A stretch of DNA of 46,229 nucleotides from Cyanobacteria bacterium REEB459 (GTDB lineage Bacteria > Cyanobacteriota > Cyanobacteriia > Phormidesmidales > Phormidesmidaceae): positions 1 through 46,229 of the forward strand of contig JAGWXD010000022.1 of the NCBI GenBank assembly GCA_018970085.1, read 5' to 3'. Both the position numbers and the translations under genes were made by a program. Below, in pieces: positions 25,812 to 34,980 of this stretch. Numbering within the stretch: the stretch's first letter is position 1; the number at the start of each line of letters is the position of its first letter. Under the pieces are notes generated by a model, which saw only the letters and a list, made by a program, of their open reading frames with translations, searched no databases and was not told the DNA's origin.

Positions 25812-26900
25812 TTAGGTGGGGTCTGGTGAATCGACGGGCAGTTCTGCCAGGGGCTGAACCTGGCTATCCAGCATAGCAGGATCCAGCCCCGCCTTATGGG
25901 CAGCCAATAGGCCAATTGCCTCCAGATAATTGCCTACCCGGGTGGCCCTAATACCCAAAGCCTCAGGGGTGACCTGCAGGTGGGTGAGATTGGCGTCTAC
26001 CGCCACCACCAGAGCCCGGGTTTGACTCAAACTGAGCACGGCACTACCCCCGCAAGCCCCCGCCGGAATCACAACGGCGTCCACCTGATCAACCCAGAGG
26101 TCGCCTCTGCACCCCTGGCCGGGGGTGACAAATTGGGGAGCCCGACTCAGACCAGCCAGAACACAGGGTAAAAAGGTATAGCCAATTTCCTCAGCCGCCG
26201 CCTTGGGAGCCACGGTTCGATCCAGGGGGGCGGGGCTAAAGGCTGGAGCATGGGCGCAGGGAATGGCAAAGGTGCGCACCACCAGATGGCTAATCACCGC
26301 TTCGGCCCCCGCTACCGGGTCTACCCCCTGGCCCCGACGGTAGGCCTGCACCAGAGCCTCCTCTAGCTCTTCTGGAAAACGCGCCACAACAGCGATCGCC
26401 TGAGCCCCTGCGGAGATCGCCCGATCAGCCGCTCGTAGCAAACTGTCCGGACGTTCCAGGGTGCCCCAACTGGTGCCTGAATCGGCCTGGCAAAGCCTTA
26501 CCCCCAGGGGCTGGTCCGTCACCACATAGTCTTGCAGGGCCAACCCCAGAGTAGCTCGACAGGCCTCAGCCACCTGTCGATGGCGCCAGAATAGGGTCTC
26601 CTCGATGGCCTGGTCGAAAACCAGGGCAATTCGGTTGCCAGGCCCTGGTCGGAGCCCCCAGGCCCCGGCGGCAAATTGATCCAGCCCATAGCCCTCGACA
26701 TAGAAGCCATTGTCGAGGGGCCAATACAGTTGGGCTCCATTCATGACATTGGGATGGGTAATCAGGATATCGGCCACCGTTGCCATCGCCCGGGCCACGG
26801 GCAGGGCATCCCCGGCATAGCCACCAATGGCCGCCCCAATGCCGGTGGGAACCACCAACATCACGGTATAGGGCCGACGGTGACTATATTCCCCCGCCAT
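25812..26900 (-). CDS. DUF3326 domain protein
   Basis: A 362-residue protein matching the DUF3326 family of cyanobacteria and plants along its length: VVPTGIGAAIGGYAGDALPVARAMA, the TLITHPNVMNGAQLYWP-type block, GTSWGTLERPDSLLRAAD and VVIPAGACGGSAVLSLSQ near the end. The fold and biochemical role are not known to me. The ATG at 26900 is well supported, with GGGAGGA four bases upstream. It is preceded at close range by two short ORFs in the same direction and reads toward the binding-protein gene on the other strand, with a 7-base gap between the two stop codons. A conserved uncharacterised protein; the family is firm and function unknown. Confidence 0.85.
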   Translation of the reverse strand: MAGEYSHRRPYTVMLVVPTGIGAAIGGYAGDALPVARAMATVADILITHPNVMNGAQLYWPLDNGFYVEGYGLDQFAAGAWGLRPGPGNRIALVFDQAIEETLFWRHRQVAEACRATLGLALQDYVVTDQPLGVRLCQADSGTSWGTLERPDSLLRAADRAISAGAQAIAVVARFPEELEEALVQAYRRGQGVDPVAGAEAVISHLVVRTFAIPCAHAPAFSPAPLDRTVAPKAAAEEIGYTFLPCVLAGLSRAPQFVTPGQGCRGDLWVDQVDAVVIPAGACGGSAVLSLSQTRALVVAVDANLTHLQVTPEALGIRATRVGNYLEAIGLLAAHKAGLDPAMLDSQVQPLAELPVDSPDPT

Positions 26901-26909
26901 CGGTCCTCC

Positions 26910-27110
26910 CTAGCGTCGAGCCTGAACAATGACAACGGCTTCTACGGTGATCAAGTTAGTGGTCGAATTAACCCGGGTAATGGCCCAGCGTAGGGGCTCC
27001 CCCCGCTGTTGTAGTTGCTGCTTGATGAGGGGTATCAGAGCGCTGGTGAGCACTGGCAGGGGTAGTTCAAGGGTAATCCAATCGATGGTTAGGGCCATGC
27101 CAGCAGTCAT
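26910..27110 (-). CDS. Small conserved-looking hypothetical (66 aa)
   Basis: A 66-codon ORF just 9 bases upstream of the DUF3326 gene. The product (MTAGMALTIDWITLELPLPVLTSAL...) has a short amphipathic pattern, a basic helix LIPLIKQQLQQRGEPLRWAI and a terminal strand LITVEAVVIVQARR, with alternating hydrophobic residues that look like a small alpha/beta domain. The open frame starts at a TTG (27125); the ATG at 27110 or the one at 27098 are more likely. No clear ribosome site marks either. Spacing suggests co-transcription with DUF3326. I do not recognise the family for sure. Confidence 0.55.
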   Translation of the reverse strand: MTAGMALTIDWITLELPLPVLTSALIPLIKQQLQQRGEPLRWAITRVNSTTNLITVEAVVIVQARR

Positions 27111-27148
27111 GATTGGTAAAAACAAAGCGATGGCAGGTCGGGCTGGGG

Positions 27149-27334
27149 CTACTCTCCCGATAGACTCTCCAGGGAATTCAGGTAACGTCGCAACCGTTGA
27201 TAATCAACGGCAAAGCCCGGATCCATAGCCTTTCCCCTGGACTGGGCCGAGTGACGGGAGGTCTTAACCCAGCGGATAAACTCATGATCAAGGGGATCTT
27301 CGGAGCCATCTCTAGTGCCCATGGGAGTATCCAT
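27149..27334 (-). CDS. Small hypothetical protein (61 aa)
   Basis: A 61-codon ORF starting at the ATG 27332-27334, with AGGGG seven bases upstream and a TATAGT further up. The product is polar and charged: an acidic/glycine start (MDTPMGTRDGSEDPLD), HEFIRWVKTSRHSAQSRGKAMDP and a helical end DYQRLRRYLNSLESLSGE. There is no membrane segment. It lies 38 bases before the next small ORF in a three-gene run ending with DUF3326. The extended frame to 27394 is less likely. It might be a small regulatory or scaffold peptide; I do not know it. Confidence 0.5.
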   Translation of the reverse strand: MDTPMGTRDGSEDPLDHEFIRWVKTSRHSAQSRGKAMDPGFAVDYQRLRRYLNSLESLSGE

Positions 27335-27567
27335 CACAGCCCCTGTACTATAGCCAATTCTGGTGGCAAAACCAGGATCTGTTACAGTCCTCAACCTTTG
27401 GCCCCGCCAGGGCAGGCCAGGGGGCGAAGCACCCTGAAATGTTGGAGGGACCCAAAGGGGTGGTTAAGGGGAGTTTTTAAAGGTTTTAGCTCAGGTGATC
27501 GGTTCTCACCATGGCAGACCGTTAGGATAGAAGCAGCAGGCCTCGCACCGATAATTTCCATCAATCC

Positions 27568-28392
27568 ATGATCATGGTAGACAAACTTAATCAACTCAGG
27601 GCTTTATTTGCCACCATGGACCGGGCCCTGATTGCCTACTCTGGCGGCGTCGATAGTACCCTGGTGGCCAAGGTAGCCTGGGACGTACTGGCAGATCGGG
27701 CCCTGGCGGTTACCGCTAACTCCCCCTCCCTAATGGCCGCCGATCTCCAGGAGGCCAGGGCGCAGGCGGCCGCCATCGGTATCCCTCACCGGGTGGTAGA
27801 TACCCGAGAAATGGAAAACCCTCAGTACACCGCTAATCCTGTCAATCGCTGCTATTTCTGCAAGAGCGAACTCCACGATACCCTCAAGCCCCTGGCCCAA
27901 CAGTGGGGCTATGGCTATGTGGTCGACGGGGTCAATGCCGATGACCTCAAGGACTATCGGCCGGGCATTCAGGCGGCCCAGGAACGGGGAGCGCGATCGC
28001 CCCTGGCAGAACTGGGAATTACCAAGCTGGAGGTTCGGCAGATTACCCGCGAGCTGGGTCTCCCCTGGTGGAACAAACCAGCCCAGCCCTGTCTCAGTTC
28101 TCGTTTTCCCTACGGCGAAGCGATTACCCCTGAGAAGCTGCAACGGGTAGGCCAGGCTGAAGCCTATCTCCGCCATCTGGGTATCGCTAACCTGCGGGTG
28201 CGCTCTACTGGGGACACCGCTCGCATTGAACTGCCGGCGCAGGAGATTAGGGACTTCATTGCTAACCATGATCTAGAGGCCCTGGTGCAGGCCTTTCAAG
28301 GCTATGGCTTTACCTACGTTAGTCTGGACCTGGAGGGCTTTCGTAGCGGTAAACTAAACCAGGATTTGCCCTCCTCCCTGCCCCGTTTTTGA
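27568..28392 (+). CDS. larE: ATP-dependent sulfur transferase LarE
   Basis: A 274-residue PP-loop enzyme: SGGVDS at residues 25-30 binds ATP, followed by NRCYFCKSEL (Cys95, Cys98), GVNADDLKDYRPG and PCLSSRFPYG (Cys175). LarE installs sulfur on the pyridinium dicarboxylate precursor of the nickel-pincer nucleotide, the cofactor of lactate racemase LarA. In the Lactobacillus plantarum enzyme a single cysteine near 176 is sacrificed; homologues with three cysteines are reported to hold an iron-sulfur cluster instead. The three cysteines here fit the latter type. No larA, larB or larC is present in the window. The glucokinase gene begins 3 bases after its stop codon. NAD synthase or GMP synthase-like PP-loop enzymes are less likely. 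Confidence 0.88.
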   Translation: MIMVDKLNQLRALFATMDRALIAYSGGVDSTLVAKVAWDVLADRALAVTANSPSLMAADLQEARAQAAAIGIPHRVVDTREMENPQYTANPVNRCYFCKSELHDTLKPLAQQWGYGYVVDGVNADDLKDYRPGIQAAQERGARSPLAELGITKLEVRQITRELGLPWWNKPAQPCLSSRFPYGEAITPEKLQRVGQAEAYLRHLGIANLRVRSTGDTARIELPAQEIRDFIANHDLEALVQAFQGYGFTYVSLDLEGFRSGKLNQDLPSSLPRF

Positions 28393-28395
28393 ACT

Positions 28396-29430
28396 ATGAC
28401 CTATCTCCTAGCCGGTGATATCGGCGGTACCAAAACCATTTTGCGGCTACTCCGGGTGATCGGGGCAGCTGCCCCCAGTCTTTGCTTTGAAGCCACCTAT
28501 CCAAGTCAGGCCTATGCCGATCTGGTGCCAATGGTGAGGGAGTTTCTCCAGCAGGCGACGGCCCACACCGGTCAGGGTTGCCCTGCCGAAAGGGCCTGCT
28601 TTGCCATAGCCGGCCCCGTGGTCAATAACTGTTCTAGCCTGACCAATCTTACCTGGCTGCTCCAGGGCGATCGCCTGGAAGCAGAATTAGACCTGGCCCG
28701 GGTAGATTTAATTAACGACTTCGAAGCGGTCGGCTACGGGGTGTTTGGGCTCACCTCCGAGGATGTCTATCCGCTGCAGGCGGGAGACCCCCACCGCCTA
28801 GCTCCGGTGGCCATTATTGGGGCTGGCACCGGTTTAGGCCAGGGCTTTGCCCTACAGACCCAGGGCTCGCCGGTGGTGTTTCCCTCCGAGGGCGGCCACA
28901 GCGATTTTGCCCCCCGCTCAGAGCTGGAATTTCAGCTGTTGCACTACCTGCTGGACAAACATCAAATTTCTCGGGTTTCGGTAGAACGGGTGGTCTCAGG
29001 GCAGGGCATTGTGGCTATTTACCAGTTTTTGCGCGATCGCCAGTTTGCAGCCGAGTCCACGGCGGTAGCCGAAGCAATTGTGACCTGGGAACGCCAGAGT
29101 GGGTTGGCGACTAAAACCGTTGATCCAGCTGCCGTTATCTCTGCGGCTGCCGCCAGTGGCGATCGCCTGAGCCAGAACGCTATGGATATCTTTGTTTCAG
29201 CCTATGGCGCCGAAGCCGGCAATCTGGCTTTAAAGCTATTGCCCTACGGGGGGCTCTATATCGCCGGCGGCATTGCGGCTAAAAATCTATCGCTGATCAC
29301 CACCGGCGCCTTTATGGAGGCCTTTACCCACAAGGGCCGGGTCAGCTCCCTGCTGGAAAAAGTACCGGTCTATATCGTGTTAAATCCCCGGGTGGGCCTG
29401 ATTGGAGCGGCCCTGAAGGCAGCCAACTAG
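28396..29430 (+). CDS. glk: Glucokinase
   Basis: A 344-residue ATP-dependent glucokinase that makes glucose 6-phosphate, needed when cells break down glycogen or take up glucose. Phosphate-binding LAGDIGGTKTILRL lies at residues 4-17; FAIAGPVVN, NDFEAVGYGV, VIGAGTGLGQGF and the VFPSEGGHSDFAPRS glucose-binding block follow, and GLYIAGGIAAKN closes the C-terminal lobe. The length and motifs are of the bacterial Glk type, not ROK. It follows larE after only 3 bases and so is probably in one transcript, although the two enzymes have no known common pathway. Confidence 0.93.
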   Translation: MTYLLAGDIGGTKTILRLLRVIGAAAPSLCFEATYPSQAYADLVPMVREFLQQATAHTGQGCPAERACFAIAGPVVNNCSSLTNLTWLLQGDRLEAELDLARVDLINDFEAVGYGVFGLTSEDVYPLQAGDPHRLAPVAIIGAGTGLGQGFALQTQGSPVVFPSEGGHSDFAPRSELEFQLLHYLLDKHQISRVSVERVVSGQGIVAIYQFLRDRQFAAESTAVAEAIVTWERQSGLATKTVDPAAVISAAAASGDRLSQNAMDIFVSAYGAEAGNLALKLLPYGGLYIAGGIAAKNLSLITTGAFMEAFTHKGRVSSLLEKVPVYIVLNPRVGLIGAALKAAN

Positions 29431-29522
29431 ATACCTGACCCCTCAGCCGCCCCGCCCAAGGCTGGCTACGGCTAGCGCATCCAGGGCTAAAATCGAAGAT
29501 GCAGTTATCCCCTTCTGAAGCC

Positions 29523-30290
29523 ATGGCAGGTCATAGTAAGTGGGCCAATATTAAGCGGCAAAAGGCCCGGGTTGATGCTGTTAAGGGCCAGGTCTTTGCC
29601 AAAATGTCTCGGGAAATCATCGTTGCCGCCCGCCTAGGGGGAGCCGACCCAGGGGGCAACTTCCAACTGCGGACGGCGATTGATAAGGCCAAGGCGGCGG
29701 GGGTACCCAACGATAACATTGACCGGGCGATCGCCAAGGGGGCCGGGCAGTTAGGCCCTGACCAGGCCTACGAGGCCATCCGCTACGAGGGCTACGGTCC
29801 AGGCGGGGTAGCCATTCTAGTTGAGGCCCTAACCAATAACCGCAACCGCACCGCCGCCGATCTCCGCGCCGCCTTCAGCAAACGCCAGGGCAACCTGGGG
29901 GAAACGGGCTGCGTCGGCTGGATGTTTGAGCAAAAAGGAGTGGTCACCCTGATCAACCCCGGAGACGAAGAGCAATTGCTAGAGGCCGCCCTGGCGGGGG
30001 GGGCGGAGTCCTACGACCTGGTAGATCTGGAGGAAGACACCCCGGCGGCGGAGGTGTTCTGTGCCCCCCCTACCCTGGAAGCCCTGGACACCGCCCTCAA
30101 GACCCAGGGCTATCGGGTCCACCAAACAGAGCTCCGCTGGCTCCCTAATACCATTGTGGTGGTGGCAGAACCAGACCAGGCCCGGCTTTTGCTAAAACTG
30201 ATGGACGCCCTGGAGGATTTAGAAGACGTCCAGTCAGTCACCGCCAATTTTGAAGTTAGCGAGGAGGTACTGCAAGCCCTGGGCATTTAA
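29523..30290 (+). CDS. YebC/PmpR-family protein
   Basis: A 255-residue member of the YebC/TACO1 family: MAGHSKWANIKRQKARVDAVKGQVFAKMSREI at the start, GVPNDNIDRAIAKG and VALIVEALTNNRNRTAAD-type blocks, then the acidic C-terminal domain ending VSEEVLQALG. Members act as transcription regulators in some bacteria and as a translation factor easing proline stretches in others. The open frame begins eight codons earlier, but the ATG at 29523 matches the invariant MAGHSKW start. It stands in the same direction as larE-glk, about 90 bases downstream of glk. Confidence 0.93.
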   Translation: MAGHSKWANIKRQKARVDAVKGQVFAKMSREIIVAARLGGADPGGNFQLRTAIDKAKAAGVPNDNIDRAIAKGAGQLGPDQAYEAIRYEGYGPGGVAILVEALTNNRNRTAADLRAAFSKRQGNLGETGCVGWMFEQKGVVTLINPGDEEQLLEAALAGGAESYDLVDLEEDTPAAEVFCAPPTLEALDTALKTQGYRVHQTELRWLPNTIVVVAEPDQARLLLKLMDALEDLEDVQSVTANFEVSEEVLQALGI

Positions 30291-30334
30291 GGCTAGCCAT
30301 CTAGTCTTGCCAATCATCGCCGTCCCGTGGGATA

Positions 30335-30378
30335 AGGGAAATAGCCAGCGGTAGGCCGCTGGTTCAGGTGCTATCCCT
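30335..30378. repeat. Nested inverted repeat downstream of yebC
   Basis: Outer arms AGGGA-AA-TAGC and GCTA-TCCCT enclose an inner perfect stem CCAGCGG/CCGCTGG with a TAGG loop; one C is shared between the two possible pairings. No T-run follows. It begins 44 bases after the yebC stop codon, so it may end or stabilise that transcript. Confidence 0.5.
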
Positions 30379-30471
30379 GAGCGGGGCTCTGCCCTTGCAA
30401 TGCTGTGACCGTTGCCCCCGGCCAACCCTTGTCTTTATACTCTTTTCCCTATATCTAAATGATTAACTTAA

Positions 30472-31230
30472 ATGGTTAACCCAACTGCTACCGCCACCCC
30501 TGCAGCTACCCCTGGTTTTCAGTTGGGCGGCCAGCACCTCTCCCTGCCCCAACTGATTTGCCAACTGCGACGCTACAACTTGCTCCCAGCCCTGGCGAAG
30601 GAATTGATTATTGATCAAGCCATTGGGGCAGTTCCCCTGACAGAAGCAGAACAGAGCCAGGCCATGGAGGCATTTCTGCAGGCTGAAAACATCACGGAGG
30701 CGGATCAACGCCGTCAGTTTCTGCACCAACGGGGTCTGGCTGACCATGAACTTTCCGATCTGGCCTGCCGGGATCTAAAACTACAAAAGTTTAAAGCCGA
30801 TACCTGGGGCCACAAGCTAGAGTCCTATTTTCTCCAGCGCAAGGCCCAACTGGACCAGGTCCGCTATTCCCTGATTCGGACCCAGGACCCAGGCTTGGCT
30901 CAAGAACTTTACTTTCGTATTCAAGACGACGGCCAACCCTTTGCCGATCTGGCCCGAGAATTTTCTGCCGGCCCCGAGGCTCAGGTGGGCGGGCTGATCG
31001 GGCCGGTAGAACTATCGGTACCCCACCCCCACCTGGCCCGGCTACTATCGATTAGTCAACCCGGTCAGCTATGGCCGCCCAACCGCATCGGCGATTGGTT
31101 TGTAGTGGTACGGCTGGAGGAGTTCATTGCCGCCAGGCTAGATCACCCCACCCGCCAGCGGTTACTAGATGAGTTATGCCAGAGTTGGCTGACGACCCAG
31201 GTAGAGGCGGCCATGAACCAACTTGACTGA
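30472..31230 (+). CDS. PpiC/SurA-like peptidyl-prolyl isomerase
   Basis: A 252-residue protein of the rotamase family. An N-terminal helical part (about 20-120: [27 protein letters not shown]..., [25 protein letters not shown]) resembles the SurA/trigger-like chaperone region. The PpiC-type rotamase domain follows (about 130-225: [40 protein letters not shown]). No signal peptide or membrane anchor is visible, so it is probably cytoplasmic, as in several cyanobacterial homologues that sit near protein or peptide exporters. No exporter is found here. A 40-base gap separates it from the 5-oxoprolinase start. Confidence 0.85.
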   Translation: MVNPTATATPAATPGFQLGGQHLSLPQLICQLRRYNLLPALAKELIIDQAIGAVPLTEAEQSQAMEAFLQAENITEADQRRQFLHQRGLADHELSDLACRDLKLQKFKADTWGHKLESYFLQRKAQLDQVRYSLIRTQDPGLAQELYFRIQDDGQPFADLAREFSAGPEAQVGGLIGPVELSVPHPHLARLLSISQPGQLWPPNRIGDWFVVVRLEEFIAARLDHPTRQRLLDELCQSWLTTQVEAAMNQLD

Positions 31231-31270
31231 GGGTCCCAGCCCCATCCAGCCCCATGGAGTTGACCCGGAC

Positions 31271-34200
31271 ATGACTGTGATTCCCCCTAACCATTCCCCG
31301 CCGGGCTGGCAGTTCTGGATTGATCGCGGCGGTACCTTTACTGACATCGTGGCCCGTCGTCCCGATGGTGGCTTGCAGGTGCATAAAGTGTTGTCAGAAA
31401 ACCCTGGCCGCTATGATGATGCCGCTCTTTACGGCATGGCAGAAATACTGGGCCTGGCACCCCACCAGCCCCTTGCCAGGGATGGCATCGAAGCGGTGAA
31501 AATGGGTACCACCGTGGCGACCAATGCCCTACTGGAGCGTCGGGGCGATCGCACCGTGCTACTAATTACTGAGGGTTTTGGCGATGCCTTGCGGATTGGC
31601 TACCAGCACCGCCCAGATATTTTTGCCCACCAGATTCAATTACCCTCTATGCTCTACGAGCGGGTAATTGAGGTGCCAGAACGCTACACAGCCGCGGGGG
31701 AGGAACTTCACCCCCTACCCCCAGATGGGGCCTGGGTAGAGGCTTTGCACACAGCCTTTGACCAGGGCCTGCGGAGTCTGGCCATTGTTTTTCTCCACGG
31801 CTACCAGTATCCTGCCCACGAACAGCAGGCCGCCGCGATCGCCCGCCGTCTGGGCTTTACCCAAATCTCGGTGTCCCACCAGGTGAGCCCTTTGATCAAG
31901 CTGGTAAGCCGGGGCGATACCACCGTTGTCGATGCCTACCTCTCCCCCCTGTTGCGGCGCTACGTCGATCACCTCAGCCAATCCTTGGGGACTACTCCCC
32001 TGCTGTTTATGCAGTCCCATGGAGGGCTGGTGCGGGCCCAACAGTTTCAGGGTAAAGACAGTATTTTATCAGGACCAGCCGGGGGCATGGTAGCAGCGAT
32101 AAAAACCGCTACTGCCGAGGGTTTCGATAAAATTATCGGATTTGATATGGGGGGTACCTCCACCGATATTTGCCACTACAACGGTGAGGTTAATCCAGAG
32201 GATTATGAACGCACCATCGAAACCGAGGTGGCGGGGGTACGGCTACGCACCCCGATGATGGCCATCCATACCATCGCGGCCGGTGGGGGATCGATTCTGG
32301 CCTTTGACGGCAGCCGCTATCGGGTAGGCCCGCAATCGGCGGGGGCCTACCCAGGGCCTGTGGCCTATCGTCAGGGGGGTCCCCTGACCCTGACCGACGC
32401 CAACTTGATGGTGGGTAAAATTCAGCCGGCCTACTTCCCCGCCCTATTTGGATCGACTGGCGACCAACCCCTGGATGGGGCCGCTGTAAAACTGGCCTTT
32501 CAACAGCTGGCGGCAGAGATCGCCGCTATTAAGGCTGACCAGCCTGAGCCCGAGCAGGTGGCGGCGGGCTTTCTGGCCATTGCTGTGGAAACCATGGCCA
32601 ATGCAATTAAACAGGTATCCATCCAGCGGGGCTATGACCTCAAAGACTATACCCTCTGTAGCTTTGGCGGTGCCGCCGGCCAGCACGCCTGTCTGCTGGC
32701 AGAAAGCCTGGGCATGGCCCGGGTCTTTCTCCATCCCCTGGCAGGGGTGCTGTCAGCCTATGGTATGGGCTTGGCGGACCAGCGAGTAGTCCGGGAGCAA
32801 ACCCTGGCCATGCCCCTGAGCGCAGCCACCATGGCCAGCCTGGGCCAGGCTCTAGACCAACTGGCGATCGCGGCGGAGCAAGAACTGCGGGCCCAGGGCC
32901 TAGGAGAGACCCCGGCAACGGTAACGCTGCGGCGGCTCCATCTCCGCTACCAGGGCAGTGATCTGCCCTTGACCCTGCCCTTTAGTGACCTGGCCAGCCT
33001 GGTTTACCAGTTTGAGCAAACCCACCGCCAACGCTACGGATTCATTCAACCCAATCAAGCCCTGGTCGTGGAGGCAATTAGGGTAGAAACCCTGGCCCCG
33101 ACGGCAGAATCGGCGCAACTCGGGGCCCTGCGATGCCCATCTGCCTCGACCGCTCTGGGGCCCCTTACCAGGGTTCCCCTTTATAGCCGCAACCAATGGT
33201 GGCAAGCCGATCTTTACCGGCGGGCTGACCTGGGCCCGGGGCAGCAGATTGAGGGCCCAGCCCTGATCGTTGAAGCCACCGCCACCACCGTGGTAGAGCC
33301 GGGCTGGCAGATGCAGATCACCGACCAGGGGGGGCTGGTAGGCCAGCTCTCTGCCCCAGCCACCTCTGCCCAGGCTTTTGCCCCGCCCCCTAGCCCAGAC
33401 CAGGAGCCGACCCCAGACCCGGTTGAGTTAGAGCTTTTTCACCATCGGTTTCGCTCCATTGCCGAAGAGATGGGCCTGGTGCTGCGAAATACGAGTGTTT
33501 CAGTCAATATTAAAGAGCGCCTTGACTTTTCCTGTGCCCTGTTTGACCAGCAGGGGCAGTTGGTGGCCAATGCCCCCCATATTCCCGTTCACTTAGGTGC
33601 CATGGGAGCCAGTGTGGTCAGTCTGATGGGCGATCTCGGCGCCACCCTGGCCCCCGGCGATGTCTACCTCTCCAATAACCCCTATAACGGTGGTACTCAC
33701 CTGCCCGATATCACGGTGATAACGCCGGTATTTTTGCAGGCTGACTGCCAGCGGCCCCAGCTTTACGTTGCCTGCCGGGCTCACCATGCCGATATTGGCG
33801 GCCTCACCCCCGGTTCTATGCCTGCCCATAGCACCCACATCGACCAGGAGGGTGTTCGGCTGGATAACCTGCTACTGGTGCACCAGGGAGAGTTTCTAGA
33901 GGCGGCCATCGCCAATCACCTGGGGGCGGGGCCTTACCCCGCCCGTAATATTCCCCAAAATCTGGCAGACCTGCGGGCCCAGGTGGCGGCCAACCAGCGC
34001 GGCGTGCAGGCTATGGAAGGATTAGTCCAGAGGATGGGCCTGAAGCGGGTACAGGCCTATATGCAGCACCTCCAGGATAATGCCGAGGCTAGTGTGCGGC
34101 GAGTGATTGGGGAATTGCAGGGAGGATGTTTTAGCCTCACTACCGATGAGCAGACCACCATTCAGGTGGCGGTGAGGATTAATCCCCACCAGCGCTCTGC

Positions 34201-34948
34201 CCAGATTGACTTTACCGGTAGTTCTCCTCAGCAGCCCACCAACTTTAATGCTCCTCTGGCGGTTTGCCAGGCCGTTGTTCTCTACGTCTTTCGCACCCTG
34301 GTGGCGGATGACATTCCCCTCAATGCCGGGTGTCTTAAACCCCTGGAGATTGTGGCCCCCCTGGGCTCCTTGCTCAACCCCCAGTACCCAGCGGCGGTGG
34401 TGGGGGGCAATGTGGAAACCTCCCAGGCGATCGCCAATGTCCTCTACGGGGCCCTGGGGCTACTGGCCGCCGGTCAGGGCACCATGAACAACCTCACCTT
34501 TGGTAGCGATCGCTACCAATACTACGAAACCCTCTGTGGCGGGTCGGGAGCCGGGCCAGACTTCGACGGTGCCGATGCGGTACACACCCACATGACTAAC
34601 TCCCGTCTGACCGACCCAGAAGTGTTGGAATCCCGCTTTCCAGTCCTAGTGGAGGCCTTCTGCCTGCGTCCCAATAGCGGCGGTGCCGGTCGCTACCGGG
34701 GCGGTAACGGCGTCATCCGGCGCCTGCGCTTTCGAGAAACCATGACCGCCAGCCTGCTCTCCAGCCATCGTCACGTCCCTCCCTTTGGCCTGGCCGGCGG
34801 CCAACCAGGCCAACCAGGCCAGAATTGGATAGAACGTCGCCACGGTGGCATAGAAATCCTAGGCAGTCGAGCCCAGGTAGTTCTCCAGGCTGGTGATGCC
34901 CTGGTGCTGGCAACTCCTGGCGGCGGCGGTTTTGGTGCGCCAGAGTGA
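31271..34948 (+). CDS. ATP-dependent 5-oxoprolinase (HyuA-HyuB fusion)
   Basis: A 1225-residue enzyme that opens 5-oxoproline to glutamate, completing the gamma-glutamyl cycle. The N-terminal HyuA-like half begins [18 protein letters not shown] and includes [27 protein letters not shown] and [18 protein letters not shown] (ATPase fold). The HyuB-like half starts near residue 720 ([25 protein letters not shown]) and holds [21 protein letters not shown] and [26 protein letters not shown]. The fused form and length match OPLAH-type 5-oxoprolinase; hydantoinases are usually split. The frame extends to a TTG at 31223, but the ATG at 31271 is chosen. A short GGQPGQPGQ-coding repeat lies near 34800. 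Confidence 0.92.
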   Translation: MTVIPPNHSPPGWQFWIDRGGTFTDIVARRPDGGLQVHKVLSENPGRYDDAALYGMAEILGLAPHQPLARDGIEAVKMGTTVATNALLERRGDRTVLLITEGFGDALRIGYQHRPDIFAHQIQLPSMLYERVIEVPERYTAAGEELHPLPPDGAWVEALHTAFDQGLRSLAIVFLHGYQYPAHEQQAAAIARRLGFTQISVSHQVSPLIKLVSRGDTTVVDAYLSPLLRRYVDHLSQSLGTTPLLFMQSHGGLVRAQQFQGKDSILSGPAGGMVAAIKTATAEGFDKIIGFDMGGTSTDICHYNGEVNPEDYERTIETEVAGVRLRTPMMAIHTIAAGGGSILAFDGSRYRVGPQSAGAYPGPVAYRQGGPLTLTDANLMVGKIQPAYFPALFGSTGDQPLDGAAVKLAFQQLAAEIAAIKADQPEPEQVAAGFLAIAVETMANAIKQVSIQRGYDLKDYTLCSFGGAAGQHACLLAESLGMARVFLHPLAGVLSAYGMGLADQRVVREQTLAMPLSAATMASLGQALDQLAIAAEQELRAQGLGETPATVTLRRLHLRYQGSDLPLTLPFSDLASLVYQFEQTHRQRYGFIQPNQALVVEAIRVETLAPTAESAQLGALRCPSASTALGPLTRVPLYSRNQWWQADLYRRADLGPGQQIEGPALIVEATATTVVEPGWQMQITDQGGLVGQLSAPATSAQAFAPPPSPDQEPTPDPVELELFHHRFRSIAEEMGLVLRNTSVSVNIKERLDFSCALFDQQGQLVANAPHIPVHLGAMGASVVSLMGDLGATLAPGDVYLSNNPYNGGTHLPDITVITPVFLQADCQRPQLYVACRAHHADIGGLTPGSMPAHSTHIDQEGVRLDNLLLVHQGEFLEAAIANHLGAGPYPARNIPQNLADLRAQVAANQRGVQAMEGLVQRMGLKRVQAYMQHLQDNAEASVRRVIGELQGGCFSLTTDEQTTIQVAVRINPHQRSAQIDFTGSSPQQPTNFNAPLAVCQAVVLYVFRTLVADDIPLNAGCLKPLEIVAPLGSLLNPQYPAAVVGGNVETSQAIANVLYGALGLLAAGQGTMNNLTFGSDRYQYYETLCGGSGAGPDFDGADAVHTHMTNSRLTDPEVLESRFPVLVEAFCLRPNSGGAGRYRGGNGVIRRLRFRETMTASLLSSHRHVPPFGLAGGQPGQPGQNWIERRHGGIEILGSRAQVVLQAGDALVLATPGGGGFGAPE

Positions 34949-34980
34949 CTGTAGCCAAAACTACCTACCATCGGTGGGGG

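Noticed and set aside
27730-28269. A 179-codon minus-strand ORF opposite larE
   Set aside because: It lies wholly inside the clear PP-loop gene and shows no recognisable domain.
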